From the NCBI GenBank assembly GCA_963799105.1, contig CAWCVR010000004.1, forward strand, positions 140,435 through 204,434: a stretch of 64,000 nt of DNA, in the 5' to 3' direction. How positions within the stretch are numbered: the stretch's first letter is position 1; each line of letters starts with the position of its first letter. A program made the position numbers and the translations under genes. The DNA is from CAWCVR01 sp963799105. Its GTDB lineage: Bacteria; Acidobacteriota; Terriglobia; Bryobacterales; Bryobacteraceae. Under the pieces are notes generated by a model, which did no database searches, was not told the DNA's origin, and was given only the letters and a program-made list of their open reading frames with translations. This document shows, piece after piece, positions 35,570 to 44,314 of the stretch.

Positions 35570-36382
35570 ATGTTCATGTTCGAGAAACGTACGAGCCCAA
35601 CCATCTTTCTAGCGATTTCACTGGCGGTGTTCGCCGCGGGGTGCGGCAACAAGAAGGCGCCGATTCCGCCGCCTCCCCCGCCGGAGCCCGCGACGGCCCC
35701 ACTCAAGGCTGAGGTGGTGAAACCGGCGGCTCCGGTAATCGCGCAATTCACGACCGAGCCGACCTCGATCCTGATCGGCCAGTCGTCCACCCTGCGGTGG
35801 CAGGTGACGGGCGAGGCGACCAGCGTCGCCATCGACCAGACCATCGGCACGGTGCAAAATACCGGCAGCCGCCGTGTGTTCCCGAGCCGGCCCACCACCT
35901 ACACGTTGACCGTCTCCGGGCCGGGCGGCAGCGTCACGGCCTCCGTGACCGTGACGGTGACGGAAGCGCCCGCGCCTCCGCCCCGGACCGCCACTGTGCG
36001 GCCGCCCGCCGGCGTGACGCTCGAGCAGCGGGTGGCCAATGGCCTCCAGGACGTTTTCTTCGACTACGACCAGAGCGAGATTCGCGGCGACGGGCAGAGC
36101 GTTCTGACCCAGGACGCCGCCGCGCTGAAGGCCCTGCTGGCCGATTTTCCCAACGCCGTTATTGTGGTGGAGGGCCACTGCGACGAACGCGGCTCGGCCG
36201 AATACAACCTCGGCCTGGGCGACCGCCGCGCCGGAGCCGCCAAGGATTACCTGGTGCAACTGGGAGTTTCCGCCGACCATATCCGGACCATCAGCTATGG
36301 CAAGGAACGCCCGCAGTGCACCGAATCCGACGATGCATGCTGGCAAAAGAACCGCAGAGTGCATTTTTCACCCGGACAGTAA
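35570..36382 (+). CDS. pal: Peptidoglycan-associated lipoprotein Pal
   Basis: A 270-residue outer-membrane lipoprotein. ATG 35570 follows CAGGAGACG; the lipobox is LAVFAAGC. A proline-rich linker and an Ig-like insertion (ITEPTSILIGQSSTLRWQV-type, QFTTEPTSILIGQSSTLRW) precede the C-terminal OmpA domain (VFFDYDQSEIRGDG, EGHCDERGSAEYNLGLGDRR), which binds diaminopimelate in peptidoglycan. The Ig-like domain between lipid anchor and OmpA domain makes the protein longer than the about 170 residues of the enterobacterial form. Confidence 0.93.
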   Translation: MFMFEKRTSPTIFLAISLAVFAAGCGNKKAPIPPPPPPEPATAPLKAEVVKPAAPVIAQFTTEPTSILIGQSSTLRWQVTGEATSVAIDQTIGTVQNTGSRRVFPSRPTTYTLTVSGPGGSVTASVTVTVTEAPAPPPRTATVRPPAGVTLEQRVANGLQDVFFDYDQSEIRGDGQSVLTQDAAALKALLADFPNAVIVVEGHCDERGSAEYNLGLGDRRAGAAKDYLVQLGVSADHIRTISYGKERPQCTESDDACWQKNRRVHFSPGQ

Positions 36383-36441
36383 ATCGTTCATCCAGGGGCA
36401 GGCCAGCCGCTTGCCCCACCGATTATCGAGGAGGGTTGTCC

Positions 36442-37419
36442 ATGTTTCGACGCTTCAGCGTTTTGATGGTGCTGGCCGCGCTGGCGTCGCCGCCATTCGC
36501 ATCGGCGGCGGCCAATAACGATATTAAGGAACTGCAGAGAGATCTCGCCGTCCTGCAAGACCTGGTCAAGCAACTGCAACAGTCGCAGGACAAGAAGTTC
36601 GCCGATCTCCTGACCGTCACTTCTCAGGCGGCGGAGTCCGCCAGCCGCGCCAATGCCGCCATCGCGGGCATTCAGAGCAGCCTGCAACAAAGCCTGCGCA
36701 CGCAGGAAGAGAAGGTGGTCACCCCGGTGGTGGGCCTCTCCACGCGCATGGACAACCTCACCTCGGAACTCCGCACCACCGAGCAGAACCTCACTGACGT
36801 GTCGAGCCAGCTCACGAAAATCCTGGCGATGCTGGACGATATGAACAAAGCCATCAAGGTGATCCAGATGCCTCCGGCGCCACCGCCCGCCGCTGTCGAC
36901 GCCGGCGGCGCGCCGCAACCTCAGGGGTCCACGGCCGGGGCGCCCGGCGGCCAGGCGCAGCCGCCCGTCAATCCCGGTCCGCCGCCCATGTCCTCGGTGG
37001 ACATGTACCAGAACGCCCTCCGCGACTACCAGGCCGGCAACTACGATATGGCGCTCACCGAATTCGCCGACTACCTGAAGTACTTCGATAAGGGGGCCTT
37101 CGCGTCCAACGCGCAGTATTACATCGGGATGGTTCATTACGCCAAGCAGGATTACGAAACCGCCACCAAGGATTTCGACATGGTGCTGGAGCACTACCCC
37201 GATACGGCCAACAAGAACGCGGACGCCCGCTATTTCAAGGGAATGAGTCTTCTCCGCTCCAACAAGCGGACCGAAGCCGGCGCGGAATTCCGCGACCTGA
37301 TCATTCACCATCGCAGCGATCCCCTAGTCGGCCAGGCGTGCAAGCAGTTGGAGTCGCTGGGCATGCACTGCCCCCCGCCGCCCGCGCCCGCCGCCAGGAA
37401 GAACGCCAAGAAGCAGTAG
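36442..37419 (+). CDS. cpoB: Tol-Pal coordinator CpoB/YbgF
   Basis: A 325-residue periplasmic protein with a signal peptide (FSVLMVLAALASPPFASAAA), an N-terminal coiled coil (about residues 30-140; trimerising in YbgF), a Pro/Gly-rich linker and a C-terminal TPR domain (YQNALRDYQAGNYDMALTEF, ADYLKYFDKGAFASNAQYYI). CpoB links cell-wall synthesis with Tol-driven outer-membrane constriction. The ribosome-binding site is GAGGAGGG. It is last in the Tol-Pal set. Confidence 0.9.
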   Translation: MFRRFSVLMVLAALASPPFASAAANNDIKELQRDLAVLQDLVKQLQQSQDKKFADLLTVTSQAAESASRANAAIAGIQSSLQQSLRTQEEKVVTPVVGLSTRMDNLTSELRTTEQNLTDVSSQLTKILAMLDDMNKAIKVIQMPPAPPPAAVDAGGAPQPQGSTAGAPGGQAQPPVNPGPPPMSSVDMYQNALRDYQAGNYDMALTEFADYLKYFDKGAFASNAQYYIGMVHYAKQDYETATKDFDMVLEHYPDTANKNADARYFKGMSLLRSNKRTEAGAEFRDLIIHHRSDPLVGQACKQLESLGMHCPPPPAPAARKNAKKQ

Positions 37420-37422
37420 CCC

Positions 37423-38148
37423 GTGGATCAGGAAGCCACGCCACCACTCGCCACCTACGAAGACCTCGCGCGCGCGATCGGCCTCACGCTGCTGCGGCCC
37501 GATCTCACCAGCGAACGGGTAGCCGGCGGGCTGAAACTGGCCAGAAGAAGCGGCCTTGCCTGCGCCTGCGTGCGGCCGTCGGATATCGACCTCGCCGTGC
37601 GCCTGCTGGAAGGCAGTTCCGTGACGCCCGCCAGCGTCGTGGGATTCCCTCACGGGACCCAGACCACCGCCGCCAAACTGTACGAAGCGCGCGACCTGCT
37701 GCGGCGCGGCGCCAGGGAGTTGGACGCGGTGGTGGCCATCCCCAACCTGCTGTCGCGCGAATTCCAGTATGTCGAGATCGAACTGGCGCAGTTGTCGGAT
37801 CTGTGCCACAAGGAAGGCGCGCGGCTGAAAGCCATCCTGGAAAACGCCTATCTCACCGACGAACTGAAGATCCTCGGCTGCCGCGCGGCGGAGCATGCGC
37901 AGGTGGATTTCGTTTCGACATCCAGCGGCTTCGCGCCCTCCGGATACACCCTGGCCGACGTGAAGTTGATGCGCCAGCACCTGCCGGAGGCGATCGGCGT
38001 GGAAGCCGCCGGAGGGCTGCGGACGCTCGACCAGGTGCTGGAAGCCCGCCAGGCCGGCTGTGCGCGCGTGGCGACGGGCAACGCTGGAGCCATCCTGGAG
38101 GAATGGAGGACCAGGCTGGATGTGCGGAAGCCCACCGAAGCCGGCTGA
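37423..38148 (+). CDS. DeoC-family protein without the catalytic lysines
   Basis: The 241-residue product aligns over its whole length with deoxyribose-phosphate aldolase: SVVGFPHGTQTTAAKLYEAR, ELDAVVAIPNLLS (aspartate D101 kept), KAILENAYLTDELK, VDFVSTSSGF and GVEAAGGLRT. In E. coli DeoC the Schiff-base lysine is in FIKTSTG and the second lysine in GFKPAGGVR; here these positions are S165 and E194. Ordinary aldolase chemistry is therefore not expected; it may bind a sugar phosphate, act as a regulator or have a new activity. It starts 3 bp after cpoB, so it is in the Tol-Pal transcript. The GTG start lacks a clear ribosome-binding site. Confidence 0.82.
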   Translation: MDQEATPPLATYEDLARAIGLTLLRPDLTSERVAGGLKLARRSGLACACVRPSDIDLAVRLLEGSSVTPASVVGFPHGTQTTAAKLYEARDLLRRGARELDAVVAIPNLLSREFQYVEIELAQLSDLCHKEGARLKAILENAYLTDELKILGCRAAEHAQVDFVSTSSGFAPSGYTLADVKLMRQHLPEAIGVEAAGGLRTLDQVLEARQAGCARVATGNAGAILEEWRTRLDVRKPTEAG

Positions 38149-38223
38149 CGCGGCGGGTTCGGCTCTGGATTGTCGAAAGGGCAACCGCCCCGGCTGTGGT
38201 ATTCTGGGTTGTCTTAGCTCAAG

Positions 38224-39777
38224 ATGGCGCAAAATCGCTCTCTCCCGCGCATCTGCATCGCGTTGGGCCTTCCGGACGTAGCCGCCCTGCTCGACCACGC
38301 TCGCCGGGAAGCCGAGGCGGGCGAGGTCTTCCTGGAGTTCCGCCTGGATTTCCTGGGCCAACCCCGCGAGGGGGCGGAAGCCATCCGCGGCTTCCTCGAA
38401 CAGTTCCCCGACTGCATCCTGCTGGTTACCTGCCGCCGCCATCAGAACCACGGACGGTTCAACGGCAGCATCGAGGAGCAACTGGCCATTCTCGACCTGG
38501 CGGTGCGCAACGGAGCGGCCGCCATTGACGTCGAAATCGAAACCGCGGAAGCCGCGCAGGAACGGCTGCACCAGTTTCGCGGCCGGGCCTACGTGATCGT
38601 CTCGTACCACAATTTCGAGGCCACGCCGCCGCTGGATACGATCGTTGCCCGCATGCTGCGCGTGCCGGCCGACTCGTATAAGATCGTCACCACGGCGCGC
38701 AAACCGTCCGACAACCTACGCGTGCTGGCGGCCGCCCGCGCGCTGCCCAAGCAGAGTCTCATCGTGCTGGCCATGGGCGAACTGGGGTTCCCCACGCGTG
38801 TGCTCTCGCCGGTGTTCGGCGGCTTGTACACCTACGCCGCGCCCATGCAGGCCGAAGGCACGGCCGCCGGGCAGGTTTCCGCGCGCTCGCTGCGGCACCT
38901 CTACCGGGTGGAGAAGCTGGCCAAATCGGCCAAGGTTTACGGCGTGATCGCCGATCCGATCCGCCATTCCATTTCGCCCGCCGTGCACAACCGCGCGTTC
39001 CAGTCGCGGCGCGTGGACGCCGTCTACCTGCCGTTCCTGGTGGCGCCGGTGTACCTGAGGGACTTCTTCTCGCTGGCCGACCGGTTGCCGCTGGCCGGCT
39101 TCAGCGTCACCATTCCGCACAAGCAGAAGATCATCCGCTACCTGGACGCGGTGGACCCGCTGGCCAAGCGGATCGGCGCCGTCAACACGGTGTGGCGTAA
39201 GGCCGGCAAGTGGCGCGGTACGAATACCGACGCGGCGGGCGTCACCGGGCCGCTCTCGCGCCTGCTGCGGCTGCCGAAATCGTCCGTGCTGATCGTAGGC
39301 AACGGCGGCGCGGCGCGGGGGGCGGCGTTCGCCCTGGCCGACGCGGGAGCGAAGGTTACGCTGGTGGGCCGCAATCTCGACCGCGTGCGCTCGCTGGCCA
39401 AGGTCTGCGACGCCGAAGCCCTGGTCCGCGAACAACTGCCCGGCCGTCATTTCGACGCGGTCGTCCACGCCACGCCGCTGGGCATGTTCCCGCACGTCGA
39501 TGAATGCTTCTTCAACGGGAGCATCCCCGCCGACGTGGTTTTCGACATGGTGTACAATCCCTTCGAGACCCTGCTGATCCGGAAGGCCAAGGAGCAGGGC
39601 AAGACCATCGTGCCGGGGCTAGAAATGTTTATCGAGCAGGCGGTGAAGCAGTTTGAGATCTGGACCGGCCAGACGGCTCCGCGGTCCGCCATGTTGAAAG
39701 CCGCGGTGGAAGCGCTGGAACAGGGCCAGAATCAGAATCACAATCACGACCACCAGACGATGCAAACTCACAAGTGA
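38224..39777 (+). CDS. aroDE: Fused 3-dehydroquinate dehydratase / shikimate dehydrogenase
   Basis: A 517-residue bifunctional enzyme for two successive steps of the shikimate pathway. Residues 1-230 form a type I dehydroquinase with H129 (VIVSYHNF) and the Schiff-base lysine K153 (DSYKIVTTA). Residues about 238-495 form AroE: YGVIADPIRHSISPAVHNRA (shikimate site), FSVTIPHKQKI, GAVNTV, the NADP loop VGNGGAARGAAFAL, and FDMVYNP. The order AroD-AroE is as in plants and some bacteria. The last about 18 residues (GQNQNHNHDHQTMQTHK) are unusually rich in His, Asn and Gln. Confidence 0.93.
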   Translation: MAQNRSLPRICIALGLPDVAALLDHARREAEAGEVFLEFRLDFLGQPREGAEAIRGFLEQFPDCILLVTCRRHQNHGRFNGSIEEQLAILDLAVRNGAAAIDVEIETAEAAQERLHQFRGRAYVIVSYHNFEATPPLDTIVARMLRVPADSYKIVTTARKPSDNLRVLAAARALPKQSLIVLAMGELGFPTRVLSPVFGGLYTYAAPMQAEGTAAGQVSARSLRHLYRVEKLAKSAKVYGVIADPIRHSISPAVHNRAFQSRRVDAVYLPFLVAPVYLRDFFSLADRLPLAGFSVTIPHKQKIIRYLDAVDPLAKRIGAVNTVWRKAGKWRGTNTDAAGVTGPLSRLLRLPKSSVLIVGNGGAARGAAFALADAGAKVTLVGRNLDRVRSLAKVCDAEALVREQLPGRHFDAVVHATPLGMFPHVDECFFNGSIPADVVFDMVYNPFETLLIRKAKEQGKTIVPGLEMFIEQAVKQFEIWTGQTAPRSAMLKAAVEALEQGQNQNHNHDHQTMQTHK

Positions 39778-39787
39778 GGGCGTCCTT

Positions 39788-40003
39788 ATGAAACTCACGC
39801 GGCGCGACTTCGCAACCGTTCTGGCGCCCGCCGCGGCGCTGGCCGGGGCTCCCGTGGCGCGGCAAAACGCCCCGCCCAATCCGCCAGCCGGCAGCGACGC
39901 CCTGCTGGACACGGCCCGCGCGCGGATCAAAGCCAACGGCGCCATTCTGGCCGAACAGGCCATCCCCATGGATAGCGAACCGGCGTTCCAATTCAAGGCG
40001 TGA
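39788..40003 (+). CDS. Small Tat-signal protein in frame with the amidase gene
   Basis: A 71-residue product with a twin-arginine-like signal (LTRRDFATVLAPAAALAG) and a short tail ending EPAFQFKA. Its TGA is followed by GGC GGT and then the ATG of the amidase in the same reading frame. Either the two are separate, coupled genes, or a single Tat-exported amidase was split by a stop codon. GAGG before the second ATG supports independent initiation. Confidence 0.6.
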   Translation: MKLTRRDFATVLAPAAALAGAPVARQNAPPNPPAGSDALLDTARARIKANGAILAEQAIPMDSEPAFQFKA

Positions 40004-40009
40004 GGCGGT

Positions 40010-41443
40010 ATGGCGGCCATCCCCAACGACGTTTTCTTCGCCACCATCGCCGAGTTGAACGTGCGTCTGGTGGCCCGGGAGTTTCCCGCTGAAGAGTTGA
40101 TCCGCGCCTTCTCGGCGCGCCTGGAGCGGCTTGGCCCGCAATACAACGCCCTGGCGCTGCCGATGCCGCAACAGGCCCGGCGGCAGGCCATCGCCGTGGG
40201 CAACGATCTCAAGATCGGCCGCCTGCGCGGGCCGATGCAGGGCATTCCCTACGCTGTCGAGGACCTGCTGAGCGTGGCCAACCAACTCACCACCTGGGGC
40301 GCCAAACCATACGCTGGCCAGGCGTTCGACTACAACGCCACGGTGATCGAGAAGCTCAACTCGCTCGGCGCCGTGCTCACCGGCAAGCTCTCCTTGGTGG
40401 AGTTGGCGGGCTCCGGCGGCTACCGGTCCACGTCGGCATCGATGTTCGGCCCCGGGCTGAACCCCTGGGATCGCGCGCGCTGGTCGGGCGGTTCGTCCAG
40501 CGGATTGGCTGCTGCCGTGGCCGCGGGCCTGGTGACTTTCGCCATCGGATCGGAGGCCTCGGGCTCGATGGTCACCACCGCTTCGTATTGCGGTGTGACG
40601 GCCTTGCGGCCAACCTACGGCCTGGTCAGCCGTCACGGCGCCATGGCGCGCTCCTGGACGCTCGATAAGCTGGGCCCATTCGCGCGCTCCGCGGAGGATT
40701 GTGGACACATCCTGCAAGCGATCTCCGGCGCGGACGGCAAGGATGCGGGTTCGGCCGGCAAGAGTTTTTACTACACGCCGCAATATGCCCGTCCTCTGAA
40801 GGACCTCAAGGTGGGTTTCGCACCCGTGGATTTCGCCGGCCGCGCCGACCCCGCCGCGCGTCCCGCATTCCAAGCCGCGCTCGCCGCCCTGCGCGAGACC
40901 GGCGTGCAGTTAGTCGAAACCAAACTGCCGAGGTTTCCCTATAGCCCGGTGTTATCGACGATTCTGCGGGCCGAGGAAGCCTCCGTCTTCGAACCCTTTA
41001 TCAACAGCGCCAAGGTGTACGATCTGGCCGACCCGGCGCAGATCGCCGGACTGCGAGCCGCGCTGGAGATTCCGGCACGCGATTACCTGAAGGCCATGCG
41101 CCTCCGCCGGCTGATTCAGCAAGCGTACGCCAAGCTGTTCGCCGGGGTCGATCTGCTGGTGACGTACGGCCGCTCGGGCCCTGCGCCGATGGGGGACAAG
41201 CCGGTAGGCCTCGCCGCGGACGCCGCCACGGCCGAAGCTGCCGACCCCGGATTCAGTGGCATCATCCAGGCCGGCAACCTGGCCGGCCTGCCCGCGCTGG
41301 TGTTGCCCTGCGGCTTCGCCGGCAACTTACCCGTGGCGCTGCAATTGGTGGGCGCGCCGTTCGCGGAGAATACGCTGCTGGCAGTGGGGAAAGAGTTCCA
41401 GGCGCGGACGGACTGGCATAAGAGAAGGCCGGCGGGCGTTTAG
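40010..41443 (+). CDS. Amidase-signature-family protein with Lys to Glu at the catalytic lysine
   Basis: The 477-residue product is a full-length amidase-signature protein: the glycine/serine-rich WSGGSSSGLAAAVAAGLV (cis-Ser around S163) and SEASGSMVTTASYCGV (nucleophile S186) are present. The catalytic lysine normally found in GIPxAVKD is E84 here (GIPYAVEDLL; a single AAG to GAG change would do). It may be inactive or use another base. A Tat-signal frame lies in phase immediately upstream. The substrate is unknown; it is not a GatA, since gatB/gatC are absent. Confidence 0.85.
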   Translation: MAAIPNDVFFATIAELNVRLVAREFPAEELIRAFSARLERLGPQYNALALPMPQQARRQAIAVGNDLKIGRLRGPMQGIPYAVEDLLSVANQLTTWGAKPYAGQAFDYNATVIEKLNSLGAVLTGKLSLVELAGSGGYRSTSASMFGPGLNPWDRARWSGGSSSGLAAAVAAGLVTFAIGSEASGSMVTTASYCGVTALRPTYGLVSRHGAMARSWTLDKLGPFARSAEDCGHILQAISGADGKDAGSAGKSFYYTPQYARPLKDLKVGFAPVDFAGRADPAARPAFQAALAALRETGVQLVETKLPRFPYSPVLSTILRAEEASVFEPFINSAKVYDLADPAQIAGLRAALEIPARDYLKAMRLRRLIQQAYAKLFAGVDLLVTYGRSGPAPMGDKPVGLAADAATAEAADPGFSGIIQAGNLAGLPALVLPCGFAGNLPVALQLVGAPFAENTLLAVGKEFQARTDWHKRRPAGV

Positions 41444-41674
41444 GGGGTGGACTGCCGAAGCCAGCCCCGCTGCCGTCCGCGTTGGCAACTCGTAGACGTG
41501 GACTGCGGGGATATGCCAACTGACGCGAGTGGCTTACCAGTGACGCAAACCGCCGGCTTTCCTAATTGGGCTTCGGAAGGTAGCTGGGAGACTTTTCAGG
41601 ACGACCGTCACCCGGACCTGACCACCTGGACCTGACCCTATCGCCAGTCGGAACCAAGGCGTAAAATAGGGCCG

Positions 41675-41869
41675 ATGGTGCGAAGGCTTGCTGGACTCGC
41701 ATTGCTGGGGACCGTTCTCGCCGAAGCTCAATCGTCCCCAAAGAAGAGCGGCGATATTGATCCTTGCCGAATGCCCATCGCGCAGCGGGTCACGGTACAC
41801 GACCTGAAGTCTGAGCCTGAGAAATACGAGAAGGTAAGGGTGTCAGTAACTGGCTTCCTGAAAGGTACT
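41675..41869 (+). pseudogene. 5' part of a secreted-protein gene split by an IS256 element
   Basis: Starts MVRRLAGLALLGTVLAEAQS, a signal peptide, and runs to FLKGT, where the IS begins. Removing the IS and one copy of the 8-bp target repeat restores an open frame through 43630 with about 163 codons (FLKGT then HYGVSLEAGDESLRLRP). I do not recognise the family; the joined protein has the look of a small secreted Acidobacteria protein. The 231 bp upstream of it (41444-41674) show nothing. Confidence 0.75.
41862..41869. repeat. Left target-site duplication of the IS256 element
   Basis: AAGGTACT, identical to 43326-43333 at the right end. Confidence 0.9.
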
Positions 41870-43325
41870 GGGAATGTCCGGTAGATCGTAGAAATCCGTA
41901 GAAAGTAGCGACTCTCGTTCCCCTGAGGCGTGATAGCCTCAGGGGAATTTCTCGCCAAAGAAAAGGAGAGTCGCTACATGAAGAAACCATACCAGATTGA
42001 AGCGCAGCGAGCAGTAAAGCAGTTCGAGGCCATGGCCGCCGAAGGGAATCCAGCCGTGCAGATGGTGCTGCCCATGGCCGAGATGGTGGGCTGGTTGCGG
42101 AAGGGCGTGGGCGAGTTGATCCGCCAGGCCGGCCTGCAATTGATGGACCTGATGATGCAGGAAGAAGTGCGGGCGCTGGTCGGCGAGCGCAGCCAACGCC
42201 AGACGGAGCGAACGGCCTCGCGCTGGGGCAGCGAGCGCGGCTACTGCGTGGTGATGGGGCAGAAGGTGCCGATCGAGCGGCCGCGCGTGCGCACGACCGA
42301 CGAGCAGGAAGTGCGGCTGGGCAGCTACGAAATGTTCCATCGTGGCGAGCCGCTGACGGAGACCGTGTGGGAGAAGCTGATGCTTGGGTTGAGCACGCGC
42401 AAATACGGCGAGGCGGTGCGCGAATTCACCGAGGCGTACGGTCTGGAGAAGAGCGCGGTCAGCGAGCATTTCATCGAGGCGAGCCGGGCGAAGTTACAAG
42501 AGATGATGGAGCGGCGGCTGGATAAGTTACGGCTCTGCGCGCTGATGATCGACGCGACACCGTTCGCGGGGCAGCAGATGGTGGCCGCGTTGGGAATCGC
42601 ACAGGACGGGCGCAAAATGATCCTGGGCCTTCGGCAGGGAGCCACGGAAAACACCACCGTAGTAAGTGAGTTACTCGGTGACTTAGTAACTCGTGGATTG
42701 GACTTCACCGCGCCGCGCTTGTATGTTCTCGATGGCGGCAAGGCGCTGAGCGCGGCGGTGAAGAAGCACGCCGGCGAGTCGGCGGCGATCCAGCGGTGCC
42801 AAGTTCACAAGCGGCGCAACGTGCTGGATCACCTCACCGACGAACAGAAACCCGCGGTGGCGAAACGGCTGAACGCGGCCTACGCCATGGAAGACTACCC
42901 CGCAGCCAAGCAGGCGCTGCAGCAGTTGCACCGCGAACTGATGGACCTGAATCCCAGCGCGGCTCGAAGCCTGGGCGAAGGGATGGAAGAGACCCTGACC
43001 GTCCACCGGCTCCATGTTCCGATGCAACTGCGCAAGACGCTGGCTAGCACGAACGTGATCGAGTCGGCATTTTCAATTGTGGAGCAGGTTTGTAAGAACG
43101 TGAAGCGCTGGCATGGCGGCGACCAGCGGGAGCGCTGGGTCGGCTCGGGACTGCTGGTGGCGCAGAAGCAGTTCCGCCGCATCATAGGGCACAAACAAAT
43201 CCCGGCGCTAGTCCGGGCCCTGGAAGTTCAAGAACCGTCCAAGTCCGGAGTTGTGAAACGGCGCAAAGCGTCGTAAAGTGGGCTAAACGGGGGTTGCGAC
43301 TTTCAACGGAACTCCGGGCATTCCC
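41870..43325 (+). mobile_element. IS256-family insertion sequence, complete
   Basis: The element is 1456 bp. Its ends are imperfect inverted repeats: GGGAATGTCCGG on the left pairs with the reverse complement of CCGGGCATTCCC on the right (11 of 12), and the match resumes further in (CCGTAGAAAGTAGCGACT against CCGTTGAAAGTCGCAACC). It is flanked by the exact 8-bp direct repeat AAGGTACT (41862-41869 and 43326-43333), the usual target duplication for the family. One intact transposase gene is inside. The perfect target repeat and the clean reading frame of the disrupted gene point to a recent insertion. Confidence 0.93.
41978..43276 (+). CDS. IS256-family transposase
   Basis: A 432-residue mutator-type transposase. 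The ATG at 41978 follows AAAGGAGAG. The catalytic DDE triad is D192 (LMIDATPFAG), D252 (YVLDGGKAL) and E362 (TNVIESAFS); the C-terminal RCQVHKRRNVLDHL segment between the second D and E is also typical. The frame is intact, so the element may still be active. Confidence 0.96.
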   Translation: MKKPYQIEAQRAVKQFEAMAAEGNPAVQMVLPMAEMVGWLRKGVGELIRQAGLQLMDLMMQEEVRALVGERSQRQTERTASRWGSERGYCVVMGQKVPIERPRVRTTDEQEVRLGSYEMFHRGEPLTETVWEKLMLGLSTRKYGEAVREFTEAYGLEKSAVSEHFIEASRAKLQEMMERRLDKLRLCALMIDATPFAGQQMVAALGIAQDGRKMILGLRQGATENTTVVSELLGDLVTRGLDFTAPRLYVLDGGKALSAAVKKHAGESAAIQRCQVHKRRNVLDHLTDEQKPAVAKRLNAAYAMEDYPAAKQALQQLHRELMDLNPSAARSLGEGMEETLTVHRLHVPMQLRKTLASTNVIESAFSIVEQVCKNVKRWHGGDQRERWVGSGLLVAQKQFRRIIGHKQIPALVRALEVQEPSKSGVVKRRKAS

Positions 43326-43333
43326 AAGGTACT
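43326..43333. repeat. Right target-site duplication of the IS256 element
   Basis: AAGGTACT, identical to 41862-41869 at the left end. Confidence 0.9.
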
Positions 43334-43630
43334 CACTACGGCGTATCATTGGAAGCGGGCGATGAGAGTTTGCGGTTGAGGCCAGCAGATGAGGTGGTTC
43401 CCAAGCCGCGTGTGTGCGACAATCGCCTGGACGGCAGAATTTGGGCGCTGGCCTCTGAGCTGGATCTTCCTGGCTCGCCGCCTAGGTACGAGGTTTTCGT
43501 GGAGGGTTTTCTGAGGCTGCTAAGAGACGAGCGCGGCAAAAGGGCAGACTCGTTCTCCGTCTTCGGCCAGTGGCCGCTTGAGTTCATCCCGCTCCGAGTC
43601 GTGGACATTAGCCCCGCCAAGCTCCCGTGA
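43334..43630 (+). pseudogene. 3' part of the secreted-protein gene split by the IS
   Basis: Continues the frame left at 41869: HYGVSLEAGDESLRLRPADE, then LPGSPPRYEVFVEGFLRLLR, and ends DISPAKLP. Without its signal peptide and start region it is unlikely to be expressed. Confidence 0.75.
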
Positions 43631-43672
43631 GGTCCCGCTCATGTCAAGCAGCGGAAACGCCCTTCTCGCCCA

Positions 43673-43701
43673 TTGAATCATCGGGTCGCCGCCGGTATAC
43701 A
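43673..43701 (+). promoter_or_regulatory. Sigma-70-type promoter of the DUF433/DUF5615 pair
   Basis: TTGAAT (43673-43678) and TATACA (43696-43701) are separated by exactly 17 bp. Transcription would start about 14-15 nt before the ATG at 43722. Confidence 0.65.
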
Positions 43702-43721
43702 ATGGCTCCAGGGAACACAAG

Positions 43722-43958
43722 ATGTCGGCAGCCCACGATTCACTCCTTGATCGCATCACCATCGATTCCAGCGTGCGGTTCGGGAAGCCGTGCATTCGCG
43801 GACACCGCATCACCGTTCAGGAGATTCTAGAGTGGCTGTCAGGCGGGGCCTCCCAGCAGCAGATCCTGGACGATTATCCCCAGCTCGAGCCGGAGGACTT
43901 CCTCGCCGTATACGCCTACGCCGCTGAGTTGGCGGGGCGCAAGGCATCCGGAGGATGA
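43722..43958 (+). CDS. DUF433 antitoxin-like protein
   Basis: A 78-residue DUF433 protein: RITIDSSVRFGKPCIRGHRI followed by an HTH-like TVQEILEWLSGGASQQQILD and DYPQLEPEDFLAVYAYAAEL. DUF433 proteins accompany PIN-like DUF5615 proteins and are taken as VapB-type antitoxins that probably bind their own promoter. It has its own promoter and overlaps the next gene by 4 bp (ATGA). Confidence 0.9.
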   Translation: MSAAHDSLLDRITIDSSVRFGKPCIRGHRITVQEILEWLSGGASQQQILDDYPQLEPEDFLAVYAYAAELAGRKASGG

Positions 43959-44284
43959 AGCTCCTCTTCGACGAAAGCCTATCGCCGAAGTTGGTCGCGT
44001 TGTTGGGCAACCTGTTCCCTGAGTCCGAGAGTGCGCTTCAAAACGGTCTTGCAGGCGCCGGTGATCGCAGAATCCTGGAGTATGCCGCCGCTCACGAGTT
44101 CATCCTGGTTACGACGGATAGCGATTTCGAAGGTTTGTCGAGGCAGATCCCAGGGGCCAAGATTGTCATCCTGCGTTCCTGCGATTATCCAACCGGGATT
44201 GCGGCCGAAGTGCTCCGGCGCAATGCAATTCGTATCGCTGAGTTGCCGGGCTCCCAGGATTGCTTGATCGTTCTCGAGCGGTAG
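43955..44284 (+). CDS. DUF5615 PIN-like toxin candidate
   Basis: A 109-residue PIN-fold protein: LLFDESLSPKLVALL gives the first acidic residue, GDRRILEYAAAHEFILVTTDSDF the central aspartates and ILRSCDYP the end of the core. DUF5615 proteins belong to the VapC/Mut7-C PIN nuclease relatives. Together with the DUF433 gene it forms a toxin-antitoxin-like pair; RNase activity is inferred, not shown. Confidence 0.88.
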   Translation: MKLLFDESLSPKLVALLGNLFPESESALQNGLAGAGDRRILEYAAAHEFILVTTDSDFEGLSRQIPGAKIVILRSCDYPTGIAAEVLRRNAIRIAELPGSQDCLIVLER

Positions 44285-44314
44285 CTTCCCTCCGCAGAAG
44301 CTCCCGCCCTACAG

